This document shows positions 1 through 9,465 of a DNA stretch of 64,000 nt, in pieces. Position 1 is the first letter of the stretch. Every line of letters begins with the position of its first letter. Under the pieces are notes generated by a model. It was not told the DNA's origin. It did no database searches and worked only from the letters and a program-made list of their open reading frames with translations. Source of the DNA: Plesiomonas shigelloides (GTDB lineage: Bacteria > Pseudomonadota > Gammaproteobacteria > Enterobacterales > CAMTGL01). The position numbers were made by a program, and so were the translations under genes. Location of the stretch: contig NZ_LT575468.1 of NCBI RefSeq assembly GCF_900087055.1, positions 2,607,773 to 2,671,772 on the forward strand. Direction: 5' to 3'.

Positions 1-46
1 GAGTACCGGCCATGCCGCCGCCGGCAATGATCACGGAAGGCTGCAT
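1..46 (-). CDS. ubiH: UbiH N-terminus (2-octaprenyl-6-methoxyphenol hydroxylase), cut by window edge
   Basis: Only the first 15 codons lie in the window. They read MQPSVIIAGGGMAGT, the N-terminal FAD-binding Rossmann motif (GGGMAG) typical of UbiH, a flavin monooxygenase of ubiquinone synthesis. A ribosome binding site AGGAGA lies just upstream of the ATG. The position directly downstream of pepP matches the ygfB-pepP-ubiH-ubiI operon of enterobacteria. Since only the flavin motif is visible, the paralogue UbiI cannot be excluded from sequence alone; gene order favours UbiH. Confidence 0.75.
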   Translation of the reverse strand, partial: MQPSVIIAGGGMAGT

Positions 47-110
47 CCTACTTCTCCTTCACTTGTACTCACTTAACGGAATAAGCAACTCTGTTCATGT
101 ACACGAATAA

Positions 111-1439
111 TTAATGCGCACTAACGCTGTGGCGTGCCGCAGCCATCAGCGCTTCAATGGCATCGGGGTCTTTCGGCGCGCCAGCGGTCAGCACCTGATT
201 GCCCCCTTCCACCATCAGCAGGTTATCTTCGATACGAATACCGATCCCGCGATAGGCTTCGGGGACATCCGCATCCGGCGCAATATACAGCCCCGGCTCG
301 ACCGTCAGCACCATGCCGGGCTGCAAAATACGCTCGCGGGCAGGGGTGCTGTAATCGCCCACATCATGCACATCCAAGCCTAACCAATGGCCCAGACCGT
401 GCATATAAAATGGTAAGTAGGCTTTCTCTGCGATCAGCTGCTCGGTTTCACCGTGCAAAATGCCCAGCGCCACCAGCCCTTCAACCATAATGCGCAACAC
501 CAGATCGTTGGCTTGCTTGATGCTGTGCCCTGGCACCAACACCTCAATCGCGGCCAACTCGGCGCGCAGTACGATGTCATACAGCGCGCGCTGGGCGGCG
601 CTAAACTTACCGCTCACAGGGAAAGTCCGGCTGATATCACCGGCATAACCTTGGTATTCGGCGCCCGCATCGATCAGCACCAAATCGCCATCGCGCAGCT
701 CGCTCTCGTTTTCGGTGTAATGCAAAATACAGGCGTTATCACCACTACCGACAATGCTGTTATAGGCAGCAAAACGGGCACCATGACGGGAAAACTCGTG
801 CTGAATTTCCCCTTCCAGATGGTATTCGAACAAGCCTGCGCGCGCTTTTTCCATCGCACGGCAATGGGCTTTCGCCGAAATCTCCGCCGCGGTGCGCATC
901 AGGGCAATTTCCGCCGGTGATTTGAACAGGCGCATCTCGTGCACCAGCGGACGCCAATCCATCTGGGTATTGATGGCGCGCAGCCCTTGGCGAAAACCGT
1001 TACGCAGCGTGGTTAACACTTGCGCCACCGCTTGGTCGGCGTAGTCATACTCGCCTTCAGCGTGATACAGCACGTCCAAACCACTGAGCAAAGCAGGCAG
1101 CTCTTGTGCCAGCGCGGGATAGGCAAACGCCTGATCCACCGCCAGCGCCGCTGGCGCAGCACTTTGGCCTAAACGGCGGCCATGCCACACTTCCGCCAAC
1201 GGATCTTTTTCCCGGTTGAATAACACGCTACGGGTACCATGCGCGTCTTTGATCAGCAGCAGTGCTGCTTCCGGTTCATTTAATGGACAGAAATACCAAA
1301 AATCACTGTTTTGGCGAAATAGGTAGTCGCTATCACGGCTGCGAGTCCGCTCCGGTGCGGCAAAAAAGAGCGCCGCACTGTTCGGTGCCATCTGAGCCAA
1401 CAGGGCCTGACGGCGGTTAATCCATTCTTGAATATCCAT
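111..1439 (-). CDS. pepP: Xaa-Pro aminopeptidase (aminopeptidase P II)
   Basis: A 442-residue cytoplasmic metallopeptidase (E. coli PepP has 441) that removes N-terminal residues preceding proline. It has the N-terminal creatinase-like domain followed by the pita-bread M24 catalytic domain. Metal-ligand motifs are visible: LIDAGAEYQGYAGDISRTF (two Asp), HGLGHWLGLDVHD (His), VLTVEPGLY (Glu) and GIGIRIEDN (Glu). The reading frame is open upstream to 1757, but the ATG at 1439 is preceded by GAGGATAA at good spacing and starts at the family N-terminus (MDIQEWINRRQ). It lies 142 bases after ygfB and just before ubiH, the usual operon order. Confidence 0.95.
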   Translation of the reverse strand: MDIQEWINRRQALLAQMAPNSAALFFAAPERTRSRDSDYLFRQNSDFWYFCPLNEPEAALLLIKDAHGTRSVLFNREKDPLAEVWHGRRLGQSAAPAALAVDQAFAYPALAQELPALLSGLDVLYHAEGEYDYADQAVAQVLTTLRNGFRQGLRAINTQMDWRPLVHEMRLFKSPAEIALMRTAAEISAKAHCRAMEKARAGLFEYHLEGEIQHEFSRHGARFAAYNSIVGSGDNACILHYTENESELRDGDLVLIDAGAEYQGYAGDISRTFPVSGKFSAAQRALYDIVLRAELAAIEVLVPGHSIKQANDLVLRIMVEGLVALGILHGETEQLIAEKAYLPFYMHGLGHWLGLDVHDVGDYSTPARERILQPGMVLTVEPGLYIAPDADVPEAYRGIGIRIEDNLLMVEGGNQVLTAGAPKDPDAIEALMAAARHSVSAH

Positions 1440-1581
1440 TGTGTTTATCCTCACATAACCTGATGCGCGATGACCTGCTCGCTTATGTTCTGCACCTGCT
1501 TTTCTGTAGTTGCGCGTTATTTTTCCGTGACCTAGAGCCATGGCATCAATCCGTGGCATCGCAGTGTTCAGCTGTGAATCA

Positions 1582-2151
1582 TCAATGCAGCGTTGGTTTG
1601 GCGTTCTCACCGGCCAATGGCGCACAAGCAAAGGTGTTAAAGCACAGCATCGCGCCCATACGGACGTATTCGGCCACTTCTTCCAGTGACTGCTCCAGCT
1701 CTTCTTGATCTTCATCCAGATCGTAACCCAGCTGCGAAATGCTGGTGAGGTCATCAATCATCTCACCCACTTCAGCATGCCCTTTTTTCAGCCCCGGCTG
1801 CGCCACGCCCAATCCAACCAGGAATTGGCTTACCCATTCGGCCAGCGCATCCACGCGATCAAACACCGATTCATCATCTTCTGGCAGCAACAAGCTGAAA
1901 CCAAACTCTTCCTCATTCAGGGTTTGTTTGATTTGCAGATACATGGTGCGGGCCACTTTCGCCAGTTCAGACGGATAAGCTTGACCATCGTTGGTCAGAT
2001 CGTGCATCCAGACCTGCCAGCTGTCATCTTTAATACCGCCACACAGCAAGCCGCTCAGCAGGCCATGCAATTCTGCCGCGCTGATGGCGATGCCTTCGGC
2101 CATCAAAGAAGCGGTCAGGGAGGAGTAATCTGGAAGCGCGCTCGTATTCAT
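1582..2151 (-). CDS. ygfB: UPF0149 family protein YgfB
   Basis: A 189-residue acidic cytoplasmic protein of the YgfB/YecA (UPF0149) family, upstream of pepP in the same orientation as in E. coli. Family features seen are the alpha-helical N-terminus with [11 protein letters not shown] and the C-terminal segment with [14 protein letters not shown]. No catalytic residues are known, and its biochemical role is not established from this sequence. It is divergent from zapA; the roughly 210-base spacer between the two starts should hold both promoters. Confidence 0.92.
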   Translation of the reverse strand: MNTSALPDYSSLTASLMAEGIAISAAELHGLLSGLLCGGIKDDSWQVWMHDLTNDGQAYPSELAKVARTMYLQIKQTLNEEEFGFSLLLPEDDESVFDRVDALAEWVSQFLVGLGVAQPGLKKGHAEVGEMIDDLTSISQLGYDLDEDQEELEQSLEEVAEYVRMGAMLCFNTFACAPLAGENAKPTLH

Positions 2152-2360
2152 CTGTTGAGATCCCGTTTTTGCGGTATAAAGCTAAGAGTGATATTGGTAT
2201 GCTATCACCAGCCCACGCCTGCCGCCAGAAAGCGCTTGAATCTTATGAGGTCCGCCGATATAGTGGCGCCCGCTTGTCATGGGGCAACCCGGTGTCATGT
2301 ACGAAATATCGACACTTCTGGTACAGGCTTTTTAACGTAAAAACCAGGCAGGAGCTTGGC

Positions 2361-2696
2361 ATGAGCACAGCAGAACCGGTTGATATTCAGATCCTCGGGC
2401 GCGTAATTCGCGTAAATTGCCCGGAAGAACAAAAAAATGCGCTATTTCGCTCTGCTGATGAGTTGAATAAGCGCTTGCAAGAGCTAAAGCAACGCTCTAA
2501 AGTGACGAATACCGAGCAACTGGCTCTGATCGTGGCTCTGAATATGGCTAACGAACTGGAGCTGGAACGCCGTAAGACTCAAGAATATGCTGCCAGTATG
2601 GAGCAGCGAATTCGGATGCTGCAAAGCACCATCGAGCAGGCACTCGTTGAACAGGGACAGTTAACGCATACGCGTCATGGCACAAGATTCGAATAA
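2361..2696 (+). CDS. zapA: Cell division protein ZapA
   Basis: A 111-residue cytoplasmic protein that bundles FtsZ filaments at the division ring. It has the ZapA N-terminal beta/alpha head ([18 protein letters not shown]) and a long C-terminal coiled coil ([20 protein letters not shown] and onward) used for tetramer formation. The frame is open upstream to 2169, but the ATG at 2361 follows AGGAG and gives the family length (E. coli 109). Downstream is the 6S RNA gene and fau, the conserved zapA-ssrS-fau order. Confidence 0.95.
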   Translation: MSTAEPVDIQILGRVIRVNCPEEQKNALFRSADELNKRLQELKQRSKVTNTEQLALIVALNMANELELERRKTQEYAASMEQRIRMLQSTIEQALVEQGQLTHTRHGTRFE

Positions 2697-2846
2697 TCTG
2701 CTTGTCTGTCGCGAATAAGCTGGTATAACAAACGTAAGGCCGATATCTGATATGCAACGCGTCGGGTATCACCGTCTGATTAGCTAATATGATTTAGCTA
2801 ATGTAGACAAGGCCAGTCAGGGATTGACGCCAGCCGTTGAACAAGA

Positions 2847-3032
2847 ATTTGTCCCTGAGATGTTCGCCAGTGGGTTCGTCCCCTGAGCCGATATTCAACA
2901 TCTCCAGAGTCCGTCGACTATGCGGCCTGTGAGCATGCTCAGTTCGCTGAGAAGCCTAATGGTTGTAACGATGGGCTCACCTTGAACCGCGGGTTCAAGG
3001 GCTACTACCCGCAGCGGCATCTTGGGGACTCT
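2847..3032 (+). ncRNA. ssrS: 6S RNA (sigma70-RNA polymerase regulator)
   Basis: About 186 nt between zapA and fau, the E. coli ssrS position. Segments conserved with E. coli 6S are visible: CTGAGATGTTCGCC near the 5' end, CCCCTGAGCCGATATT, GTGAGCATGCTC, GAGAAGCCTAATG, CACCTTGAAC...GGGTTCAAGGG and GCGGCATCTTGGGGAC near the 3' end. The ends pair (GTCCCTGAGATG with CATCTTGGGGAC) to form the closing stem, and the centre can form the large bubble that mimics an open promoter. Ends are estimated from this pairing and may be off by several bases. In E. coli it is co-transcribed with fau. Confidence 0.93.
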
Positions 3033-3286
3033 CGCTTTTCTTCTGTATCTCTGTTCTCTTTATCCTTTACTCCCTAGTTTTACTCGCACGCTCGCGCTAC
3101 CTGCTCATATTCTCAGTATTCTCTGATCCCCCACACCGCTGATATACCACCGACACAATTTTTGTACCTCCCGATTGGCACGCAGACTTAAGCTGCTATG
3201 CTGGCATAAACCGTCATGCTCACCGCTTTCCCATCCGCATGATGGCTCGTTAACTTTATTTTCTTTTGACCAGCAGGACTGCCTTG

Positions 3287-3967
3287 ATGAGCGCCCATTC
3301 CGTTACCCCAAACGTGCCGCATGCATTGTCGCCGGATCCGCACAGCGCGGCACTGTGCCAGCAACTGCGCCGGACGGTACGTGAACGACGCCGTCGGTTG
3401 TCAGCACCGCAACAGCATGCTGCGGCCAATGCACTGGCTGAACGGGCGTTGCAGCATCCACGTTTTCAGCAGGCGCAGCACATTGCGCTGTATTTGGCGG
3501 TCGATGGTGAGCTAGATACCCAACCGCTGATTGACGAGCTGTGGCAGTGCGGCAAGCAAGTCTATCTGCCGGTGTTACATCCGTTTAGTCGCGGTCATTT
3601 ATTGTTTTTGGCCTACCGCCCCGATAGCCCGATGCGCGCTAACCGCTTTGGCATTTTAGAGCCAGAGTTGGATTTGCATGCGGTCTGCCCGCTGCATCAG
3701 CTGGAGTTGATCGCCACGCCGCTGGTAGCGTTCGATGCCCACGGTCATCGTCTAGGCATGGGCGGCGGCTTTTATGATCGCACGTTGGCACCAATCCATC
3801 ACAGTAGTCAGCCGCACGCCTTAAATAGGGTGCATGCCGCACGCCCTTATCCGATCGGGCTAGCGCATGATTGCCAGCAGGTGGCACACATCCCTCGCCA
3901 AATTTGGGATATTCCATTACCAGAGATTTTAACGCCGACGCGACATTGGGATTGGCGCAACAGCTAA
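3287..3967 (+). CDS. fau: 5-formyltetrahydrofolate cyclo-ligase
   Basis: A 226-residue enzyme that converts 5-formyl-THF to 5,10-methenyl-THF using ATP. The family's glycine-rich phosphate motif GMGGGFYDRTL is near residue 160, followed by a C-terminal IPxQIWDIPLPEI-type stretch (seen as HIPRQIWDIPLPEI). The ATG at 3287 has AGGA eight bases upstream; an in-frame TTG at 3266 is possible but lacks a site. The protein is slightly longer than E. coli Fau (YgfA, about 200 residues) because of an N-terminal tail. It sits about 250 bases after 6S RNA, as in E. coli. Confidence 0.93.
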   Translation: MSAHSVTPNVPHALSPDPHSAALCQQLRRTVRERRRRLSAPQQHAAANALAERALQHPRFQQAQHIALYLAVDGELDTQPLIDELWQCGKQVYLPVLHPFSRGHLLFLAYRPDSPMRANRFGILEPELDLHAVCPLHQLELIATPLVAFDAHGHRLGMGGGFYDRTLAPIHHSSQPHALNRVHAARPYPIGLAHDCQQVAHIPRQIWDIPLPEILTPTRHWDWRNS

Positions 3968-4171
3968 GCTGACTTACCAGCAAAACCACGCTCTACACCA
4001 ACCACGGTGATGACGCCTTATCCCTATCTTTCGTTCGCGGTTCAGGCTCTTGAACTTAAGAGCTTGAACGCTGGCTGGCTATCAATCACACGAATCGCAA
4101 AACCTTGTTACATTATTGCTGCGACAATAGCGCACCTCATCATCAGGACGAGCATTTAATAAGGTTGTTGC
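3968..4171. other. Intergenic region upstream of the efflux operon, with a hairpin at 4041-4068
   Basis: About 200 bases without a gene. An imperfect inverted repeat (TTCAGGCTCTT and AAGAGCTTGAA, 6-base loop) lies at 4041-4068. It has no T-run, so it does not look like an intrinsic terminator and could be an operator for the efflux genes. No adjacent regulator gene (TetR or MarR type) is present, so the regulator is unknown. Confidence 0.4.
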
Positions 4172-5233
4172 ATGAAGTTGCGCATTGCTTTGCCCCTTAT
4201 CACCCTGACCCTGTTACTGCAGGGCTGTAAACCGGATGCCGAAGCACCTCAAGTGCCGGTATCACGCCCCGTGAAGCTGTATACCATCGCCACCGAAACC
4301 CATAACACCGCGACCCTGCCTGGTCGTCTGGAAGCGGGACAACGGGCGGAGCTAGCCTTTGAAGTGGCTGGCCGACTGGTACAGTTACCTGCTCAGGAAG
4401 GGCAAGCCATCAAGGCCGGTCAGGTACTGGCGCAACTGGATAACCGTGACTTCGCCAGTAAAGTGCGTAGCGCGGAAGCCGAATATCAGCGCGCACATGC
4501 CGATTATCTGCGTGGCCAGACCCTGTTTAATGGCAAGCAAGCCATTTCCCGCGCCGAGTTAGAAAAACTGCGCACCCAATCAGCGGTGGCAAAATCTGCG
4601 CTGGAGCAAGCCCGTAAAGCGCTGCGCGATACACAAATCACCGCGCCGTTTAATGGCATCGTGAGCCGCGTGCTGGTCAACAACCACGAAAATATCAATG
4701 CCAAGCAGCCTGTCGTGATTGTGCAGGATGTCAGCTATTTTGAGATCCGCTTGCACGTTACCGAGCGTAATTTGCTGGAGCGCCATGACCGCAATACGCC
4801 GCTGTTTGCCCGTATCGAAGGCATTCCAGGACGTGAATTTGCCTTAAGTTTCCACTCTGTGGCGAAAGAGCCTGATCCGCTGACCGGTACCTATGAAGTG
4901 GTGCTGCGCATGCCTGCGCCAGCCGATTTGAGTCTGTTCTCCGGCATGACGGTGACCGTTGGCGCGGGCAATCCACCGGCCAGCGACCAAGCCAATGCAC
5001 ATTGGTTGATCCCCGCGGTCGCCGTACTGAGTGACAGCGACAACGGTGAGCACTATGTCTGGCGCTATAACCCGACCACTCAGTTGACCGAAAAAGTGCC
5101 AGTAAAAACCGGACAGATTCAGGGCAACAACATAGAAGTTATCAGCGGCCTGAGCGCCGGTGAACAAATCATCATTGCTGGCGTGCACGCGGTGCAGGCA
5201 GGCATGCCGGTTCATCCGTTGGTCACGCAATAA
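4172..5233 (+). CDS. RND efflux periplasmic adaptor lipoprotein
   Basis: A 353-residue membrane-fusion protein. The N-terminus is a lipoprotein signal with lipobox LLQGC (Cys19), so it should be anchored to the inner membrane and reach into the periplasm. After this come the biotinyl-lipoyl half motif (LAFEVAGRLVQLPAQEGQAIKAGQVLAQLD, about residues 65-95), an alpha hairpin (residues 97-145) rich in Ala/Glu/Lys, the returning lipoyl half (ITAPFNGIVSRVLV), and beta-barrel and membrane-proximal domains. It ends 9 bases before the RND pump gene, with a ribosome site AAGGAG between, so the two form one operon. No outer-membrane channel gene is present, so a TolC-type partner must come from elsewhere. 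Substrate unknown. Confidence 0.92.
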   Translation: MKLRIALPLITLTLLLQGCKPDAEAPQVPVSRPVKLYTIATETHNTATLPGRLEAGQRAELAFEVAGRLVQLPAQEGQAIKAGQVLAQLDNRDFASKVRSAEAEYQRAHADYLRGQTLFNGKQAISRAELEKLRTQSAVAKSALEQARKALRDTQITAPFNGIVSRVLVNNHENINAKQPVVIVQDVSYFEIRLHVTERNLLERHDRNTPLFARIEGIPGREFALSFHSVAKEPDPLTGTYEVVLRMPAPADLSLFSGMTVTVGAGNPPASDQANAHWLIPAVAVLSDSDNGEHYVWRYNPTTQLTEKVPVKTGQIQGNNIEVISGLSAGEQIIIAGVHAVQAGMPVHPLVTQ

Positions 5234-5242
5234 GGAGCGCGG

Positions 5243-8200
5243 ATGAATCTCGTCAGATTCTTTATCGATAAAAAAGTCGTCAGCGCCTTTTTGGTGATCT
5301 TGCTGCTGCTGGCTGGTTATTCCAGCTTTCAAAAGCTTGGCCGCTTTGAAGACCCTGAATTTACGATTCGGGTAGCTGCCATCACGACGCCATTTCCGGG
5401 CGCCAGTGCGGAGCAAGTCGCCACCCAAGTCACCGACAAAATTGAAGAGGCGCTGCAACAGCTGCCAGAAGTGGATGAAATCCGCTCTAACTCTTATCGC
5501 GGACTCTCCAGCGTGCAATTTGAAGCGCGCGTAGCCTACGACAAAGAAAGCCTGCAGCAAATTTGGGACAAACTGCGCCGCAAAATGCAGGCGGTGGAAC
5601 GTCAATTGCCGCCGGGCGCCGGCCCAATCCTGATTGATGATGACTTCGGGGATGTGTACGGCCTGTTCTACGCCTTAACGGGTGAAGGCTACAGCTTTAG
5701 CGAGCTCAAACAGACCGCCGATATGCTGCGTAAAGAGCTGGCATTAGTGCCGGGGGTGGCGAAAGTGGCACTGTGGGGCGATCAGCCCGAGCAAGTGTAT
5801 CTGGAGATCCCAACCGGTAAGCTGGCTAACCTAGGCTTGCAACCAGAGCAGATTTATCAGCAGCTGCGTAATGCCATTACCCCGACGGCCACCGCCAATA
5901 TTGATGTCGGCCCTGAGCGACTGGCCGTCGGCCCGATGAACACTATTGCGGATGTCAGCGCGCTGAACGAACTGCTGCTCAGTGACGGCAAAGGCCAGAC
6001 TTTCCGTCTTGGCGATATCGGTCAGGTGTCATTGGGCTATCGCGAGCCAGCCACCAGCCTGCTGTACTTTGATGGTCAGCCGGCGATTGGTCTGGGGATC
6101 AGCAATATCTCCGGCGGTAACATCGTGACCCTCGGTGAAAAGGTTAGCGCCCGTTTGGCCGAGCTAGAATCACGCATTCCGCTGGGAATGCAGCTTAAGG
6201 TTATCTCTCATCAGGGCGAAACCGTAGATGCCTCAATTGGCGATTTCGTCGATAACCTGATTGCCGCGGTACTGATTGTGGTGGTCACCTTGCTGCTGTT
6301 CATGGGCATGCGCTCGGGTCTGCTGATTGGCTTTGTTCTGCTGCTGACCGTGGCGGCGACCTTGATCATCATGCAGTTCGATGGCATCGACATGCACCGG
6401 ATCTCACTCGGCGCGCTGATTATCGCCCTCGGCATGCTGGTGGATAACGCCATCGTGGTGACCGAAGGGATTTTGATCCGCAGCCAACAAGGCGAATCGC
6501 CGCGCGATGCGGCGCTGAAAATCGTCAAGCAAACTCAGTGGCCACTGCTCGGAGGTACGGTAGTCGGCATCATGGCGTTCAGTGCCATCGGCCTGTCACC
6601 GGATAACACCGGTGAATATGCCGGTAGTCTGTTCTGGGTGATTTTGTACTCCATGCTGATGAGCTGGTTGCTGGCCGTTACCCTAACGCCACTGTTCTGC
6701 GTATTGCTGTTCAAAAACACCAAGCCAAACCCGAACGCCGGGACTGGCAAGTTTTTGCTCGGTTATCAGCGTCTGCTGGCGGCCTGTATCCGTCTGCGCT
6801 GGCCAACGCTGGGCGCGTGTTTAGTCCTTCTGGTGCTGGCGGTAGTCGGCCTCAAATACGTGCCGCCGGGTTTTTTCCCAGCCTCAACGCGCGCACAATT
6901 TGTGGTGGATTACTGGTTGCCGCAAGGCACCAACATCGAGCGTACTAACAAAGAAGTCGGCGAAATTGCCGAGTTTGTACAGACCCTGCCGGATGTAACC
7001 GCCACCACCACACTGGTCGGTGCCGGTGGCCTGCGCTTTATGTTGGTATATGGCGCGGAAGAGCCGAATACCAGCTACGCCCAGTTACTGGTGGATGTGG
7101 ATGACTGGCGCAAGATTGATGCCCTGATGCCGCAAATTCGCAGCTTCATCGAGCAAAACTACCCAGATGCAATGCCGAAAGTCTGGAAGTTCCAGCTCGG
7201 CCCTGGTGGCGGCTCGAAGATTGAAGCGAAATTCAGTGGCCCAGATCCGAAAGTGCTGCGCTCACTGGCCGCCAAAGCCCGTCAGATTTACATCGATGAT
7301 GGCGGTATGACGGCGATTAAAGATGACTGGCGTCAGCCGGTGAAAGTGATCCAACCGGTCTGGAACGAAGCGAAAGCGCGTCAAAGCGGCTTTAACGCCA
7401 GCGATTTGGATCTGGCCGCCAGCAACTACTTTAACGGCACTACCATTGCCCAATACCAGCGCGGCAGTGATCTGCTGCCGGTGGTCGCGCGTCCGCCAGC
7501 AGCGGAGCGTGATCAGGTCGATGCACTGTATAACGTGCGCGTCTTGCCGGCTGGCAGTCAGCAGACCGTGCCGCTGAGCCAGTATTTGCTGCGTCTGGAG
7601 CCGCAATGGGAAAACGCCATTATCCGCCGCGTCGATCGCTTCCCGACCATCAAGGTACAAGGCGATCCGGCTACCGAGCTCACTGGGGTGGTGTTTAACC
7701 GCGTGCGCGCGAAAGTCGAAGCGATCCCACTGCCGCCGGGTTACAGCCTGAGCTGGGGCGGTGAGTTTGGTGATTCGTCCGATGCTAACGCGGGGATCAT
7801 GCAAATCTTGCCAATCGCGTTTGCAGCGATGGTGTTTACTGTGGTGGCGCTGTTTAACGCCATTCGCCAGCCGCTGATTATCTGGATGATCGTGCCATTG
7901 GCGGTCGTGGGGGTGAGCTTTGGCTTGGTGGTAACGCAAACGCCGTTTGAGTTTATGGCCATGTTGGCGTTCCTCAGCCTCACCGGCATGCTGATCAAAA
8001 ACGCTATCGTGTTGGTCGATCAGATAGATTTGGAGATCCGCGAAGGCAAGCCGCGTTTGCGCGCGGTGCTGGAATCATCCCGCTCGCGGGTACGGCCGGT
8101 CGCCATGGGGGCTATCACTACCATTTTGGGGGTGGCGCCACTGCTGTTCGATCCGTTCTTCAAATCCATGGCGGTCACCATCATGTTCGGTCTGGGCTTC

Positions 8201-8284
8201 GCGACAGTTCTGACCTTGTTTGTGGTGCCGGTGGTGTACACCGTGTTCTTCCGCATTCGCGCCAATGAGATGACGCACAGCTAA
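5243..8284 (+). CDS. RND-family efflux pump, inner-membrane permease
   Basis: A 1013-residue AcrB/HAE-type proton-driven transporter. It has the N-terminal membrane helix (residues 11-30), a first periplasmic porter loop with FPGASAEQVATQVTDKIEEAL, helices 2-6 starting near residue 335, a second large periplasmic loop, and C-terminal helices from about residue 850. The proton-relay helix reads GMLVDNAIVV: the first Asp is kept, while the second Asp of the AcrB pair is Asn. The conserved Lys (MLIKNAIVLVDQ) in helix 10 is present. The sequence is closer to the broad environmental RND group than to AcrB itself, so the substrate range (drugs, metabolites, metals) cannot be assigned. A strong terminator follows 77 bases downstream. 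Confidence 0.92.
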   Translation: MNLVRFFIDKKVVSAFLVILLLLAGYSSFQKLGRFEDPEFTIRVAAITTPFPGASAEQVATQVTDKIEEALQQLPEVDEIRSNSYRGLSSVQFEARVAYDKESLQQIWDKLRRKMQAVERQLPPGAGPILIDDDFGDVYGLFYALTGEGYSFSELKQTADMLRKELALVPGVAKVALWGDQPEQVYLEIPTGKLANLGLQPEQIYQQLRNAITPTATANIDVGPERLAVGPMNTIADVSALNELLLSDGKGQTFRLGDIGQVSLGYREPATSLLYFDGQPAIGLGISNISGGNIVTLGEKVSARLAELESRIPLGMQLKVISHQGETVDASIGDFVDNLIAAVLIVVVTLLLFMGMRSGLLIGFVLLLTVAATLIIMQFDGIDMHRISLGALIIALGMLVDNAIVVTEGILIRSQQGESPRDAALKIVKQTQWPLLGGTVVGIMAFSAIGLSPDNTGEYAGSLFWVILYSMLMSWLLAVTLTPLFCVLLFKNTKPNPNAGTGKFLLGYQRLLAACIRLRWPTLGACLVLLVLAVVGLKYVPPGFFPASTRAQFVVDYWLPQGTNIERTNKEVGEIAEFVQTLPDVTATTTLVGAGGLRFMLVYGAEEPNTSYAQLLVDVDDWRKIDALMPQIRSFIEQNYPDAMPKVWKFQLGPGGGSKIEAKFSGPDPKVLRSLAAKARQIYIDDGGMTAIKDDWRQPVKVIQPVWNEAKARQSGFNASDLDLAASNYFNGTTIAQYQRGSDLLPVVARPPAAERDQVDALYNVRVLPAGSQQTVPLSQYLLRLEPQWENAIIRRVDRFPTIKVQGDPATELTGVVFNRVRAKVEAIPLPPGYSLSWGGEFGDSSDANAGIMQILPIAFAAMVFTVVALFNAIRQPLIIWMIVPLAVVGVSFGLVVTQTPFEFMAMLAFLSLTGMLIKNAIVLVDQIDLEIREGKPRLRAVLESSRSRVRPVAMGAITTILGVAPLLFDPFFKSMAVTIMFGLGFATVLTLFVVPVVYTVFFRIRANEMTHS

Positions 8285-8361
8285 TCTCGGCTAACGAGCG
8301 ATGCGAGTACGCTAGCTATGCAAGTAAGTTAGCCAAGTAAGCGATACTCGCAGGCGTAACC

Positions 8362-8394
8362 AAAAACGGCCATCTATGGATGGCCGTTTTTTTA
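8362..8394. terminator. Bidirectional intrinsic terminator between RND gene and ytfE
   Basis: A perfect 12-bp stem (AAAAACGGCCAT / ATGGCCGTTTTT) with a six-base loop, flanked by T-runs on the plus strand and, through the A-run, on the minus strand. It sits between convergent genes and can serve both. Confidence 0.92.
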
Positions 8395-8435
8395 TTCTCT
8401 ATTCCATAGCAGCTATTCCGTCGCCGCCCTGCAAT

Positions 8436-9137
8436 TTATGCAGCAGGTGCCGCTTTCGCCAGCATGCGTGGGAACAGAATGTTGTTTTCCAGATGGATAT
8501 GCTGGTGCAAATCGGCCTCAAACTCGGCCAAGGTCGCCAAACACACGCGCCACGTGGTGCACGCATACTCCGGTGGAACAAAGCCTTGGGTCATTTCCCG
8601 CAAACGCGCCATTATTTGGCCGGCATCTTGATGTTCATGCTCCATCGCACGGATTGGGTTACCAATATGACCAAAGCAGGTTTCACGCACCACACCTTGA
8701 CTCAAATCTCGCATCGCCGGGAACAAGATTTGCTCTTCTTTCATCAAATGCGGCACTAAGTCATCCATCAACGCACGGATAAAGCCCGCCAACGGACGAA
8801 TTTCCGGATAACGCTCTCCGTGAGCGCGTACCATCTTCTCGCTGTATTCCAACAGCAGCGGCGCGGTGCGGCGAATGTAAGCATGGTGGGTATCCACAAT
8901 ATGCTGGATCAGCGCCTCATCCGTGAGTTCAGCCCACACCGTTTCTGCGCTACCTTGTTCAGTCAGCGCATTGAGTTCTGCCACCACCGCCTGTGGCTCG
9001 GCACCCGCCCGCTCACACGCCGCCGCCAAGGTGCGACCTCCGCCACAACAAAAATCCACGCCAAAACGGCTAAACACATGTGCCGCGCGAAAATCTTGCG
9101 CCACGAGCTCGCCCACGCGGCAAGTCAGCCAATCCAT
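8436..9137 (-). CDS. ytfE: Iron-sulfur cluster repair di-iron protein YtfE (RIC)
   Basis: A 233-residue cytoplasmic protein that helps restore iron-sulfur clusters damaged by nitric oxide and oxidative stress. The N-terminal ScdA/RIC domain carries the FCCGGGRTL motif (around residues 30-38). The hemerythrin-like domain supplies the di-iron ligands, with candidates in THHAYIR, PHLMKEEQILFP, EHEHQDAG and HQHIHLENNILFP. The start at 9137 has AGGAGG four bases upstream; the longer in-frame ATG at 9176 has none. Upstream lies a 23-bp NsrR-like operator over a TATAAT box, which fits the NO-controlled regulation known for ytfE in E. coli. Confidence 0.95.
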   Translation of the reverse strand: MDWLTCRVGELVAQDFRAAHVFSRFGVDFCCGGGRTLAAACERAGAEPQAVVAELNALTEQGSAETVWAELTDEALIQHIVDTHHAYIRRTAPLLLEYSEKMVRAHGERYPEIRPLAGFIRALMDDLVPHLMKEEQILFPAMRDLSQGVVRETCFGHIGNPIRAMEHEHQDAGQIMARLREMTQGFVPPEYACTTWRVCLATLAEFEADLHQHIHLENNILFPRMLAKAAPAA

Positions 9138-9314
9138 ATATCCTCCTGTTGCCTTGGCTCTTGTGTATTGATGCACCTAGGTATTGAACTAGAACTTGGG
9201 TATCGAATTAGCACTTGACTGGTGACTCGCGCACATCACGCGTTTCTCACACCGGCCAGCACAATACCGCACCAACACAGAGCACGACATAAACGGTATC
9301 TAAAATGCATCATT

Positions 9315-9337
9315 AACATGCATATTATATGCACCTT
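9315..9337 (-). promoter_or_regulatory. Candidate NsrR operator over the ytfE promoter
   Basis: An imperfect inverted repeat AAC-ATGCAT-ATTAT-ATGCAC-CTT with the ATGCAT half sites separated by 5 bases, the spacing of the known NsrR site (AAGATGCAT..ATGCATCTT type). On the minus strand it contains TATAAT (9325-9330), with TTGCAC upstream at 15-bp spacing, so binding would cover the -10 box. A further ATGCAT half site is at 9305-9310. It is about 180 bases upstream of the ytfE start. Inference from motif similarity. Confidence 0.7.
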
Positions 9338-9395
9338 TTATTTTGTGCAAGCGCAACAACTAACCGGAAAGAAAAACGACAGCAAATGCAGAGAT

Positions 9396-9424
9396 AAAAA
9401 AACCGGCCTTAAACAAGACCGGTG
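9396..9424 (-). terminator. Terminator of serA
   Basis: On the minus strand ACCGGTCTT-GTTT-AAGGCCGGT forms a 9-bp stem (one wobble) followed by TTTTTTTAT, 42 bases after the serA stop codon. Confidence 0.9.
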
Positions 9425-9465
9425 GGAAAAGATACGCAAAGACTGCGCAAAACAGGGAGAGAGGA

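Noticed and set aside
4844..5605. 253-codon minus-strand frame across the adaptor and RND genes
   Set aside because: Crosses two clear genes in the opposite sense and has no domain; a shadow.
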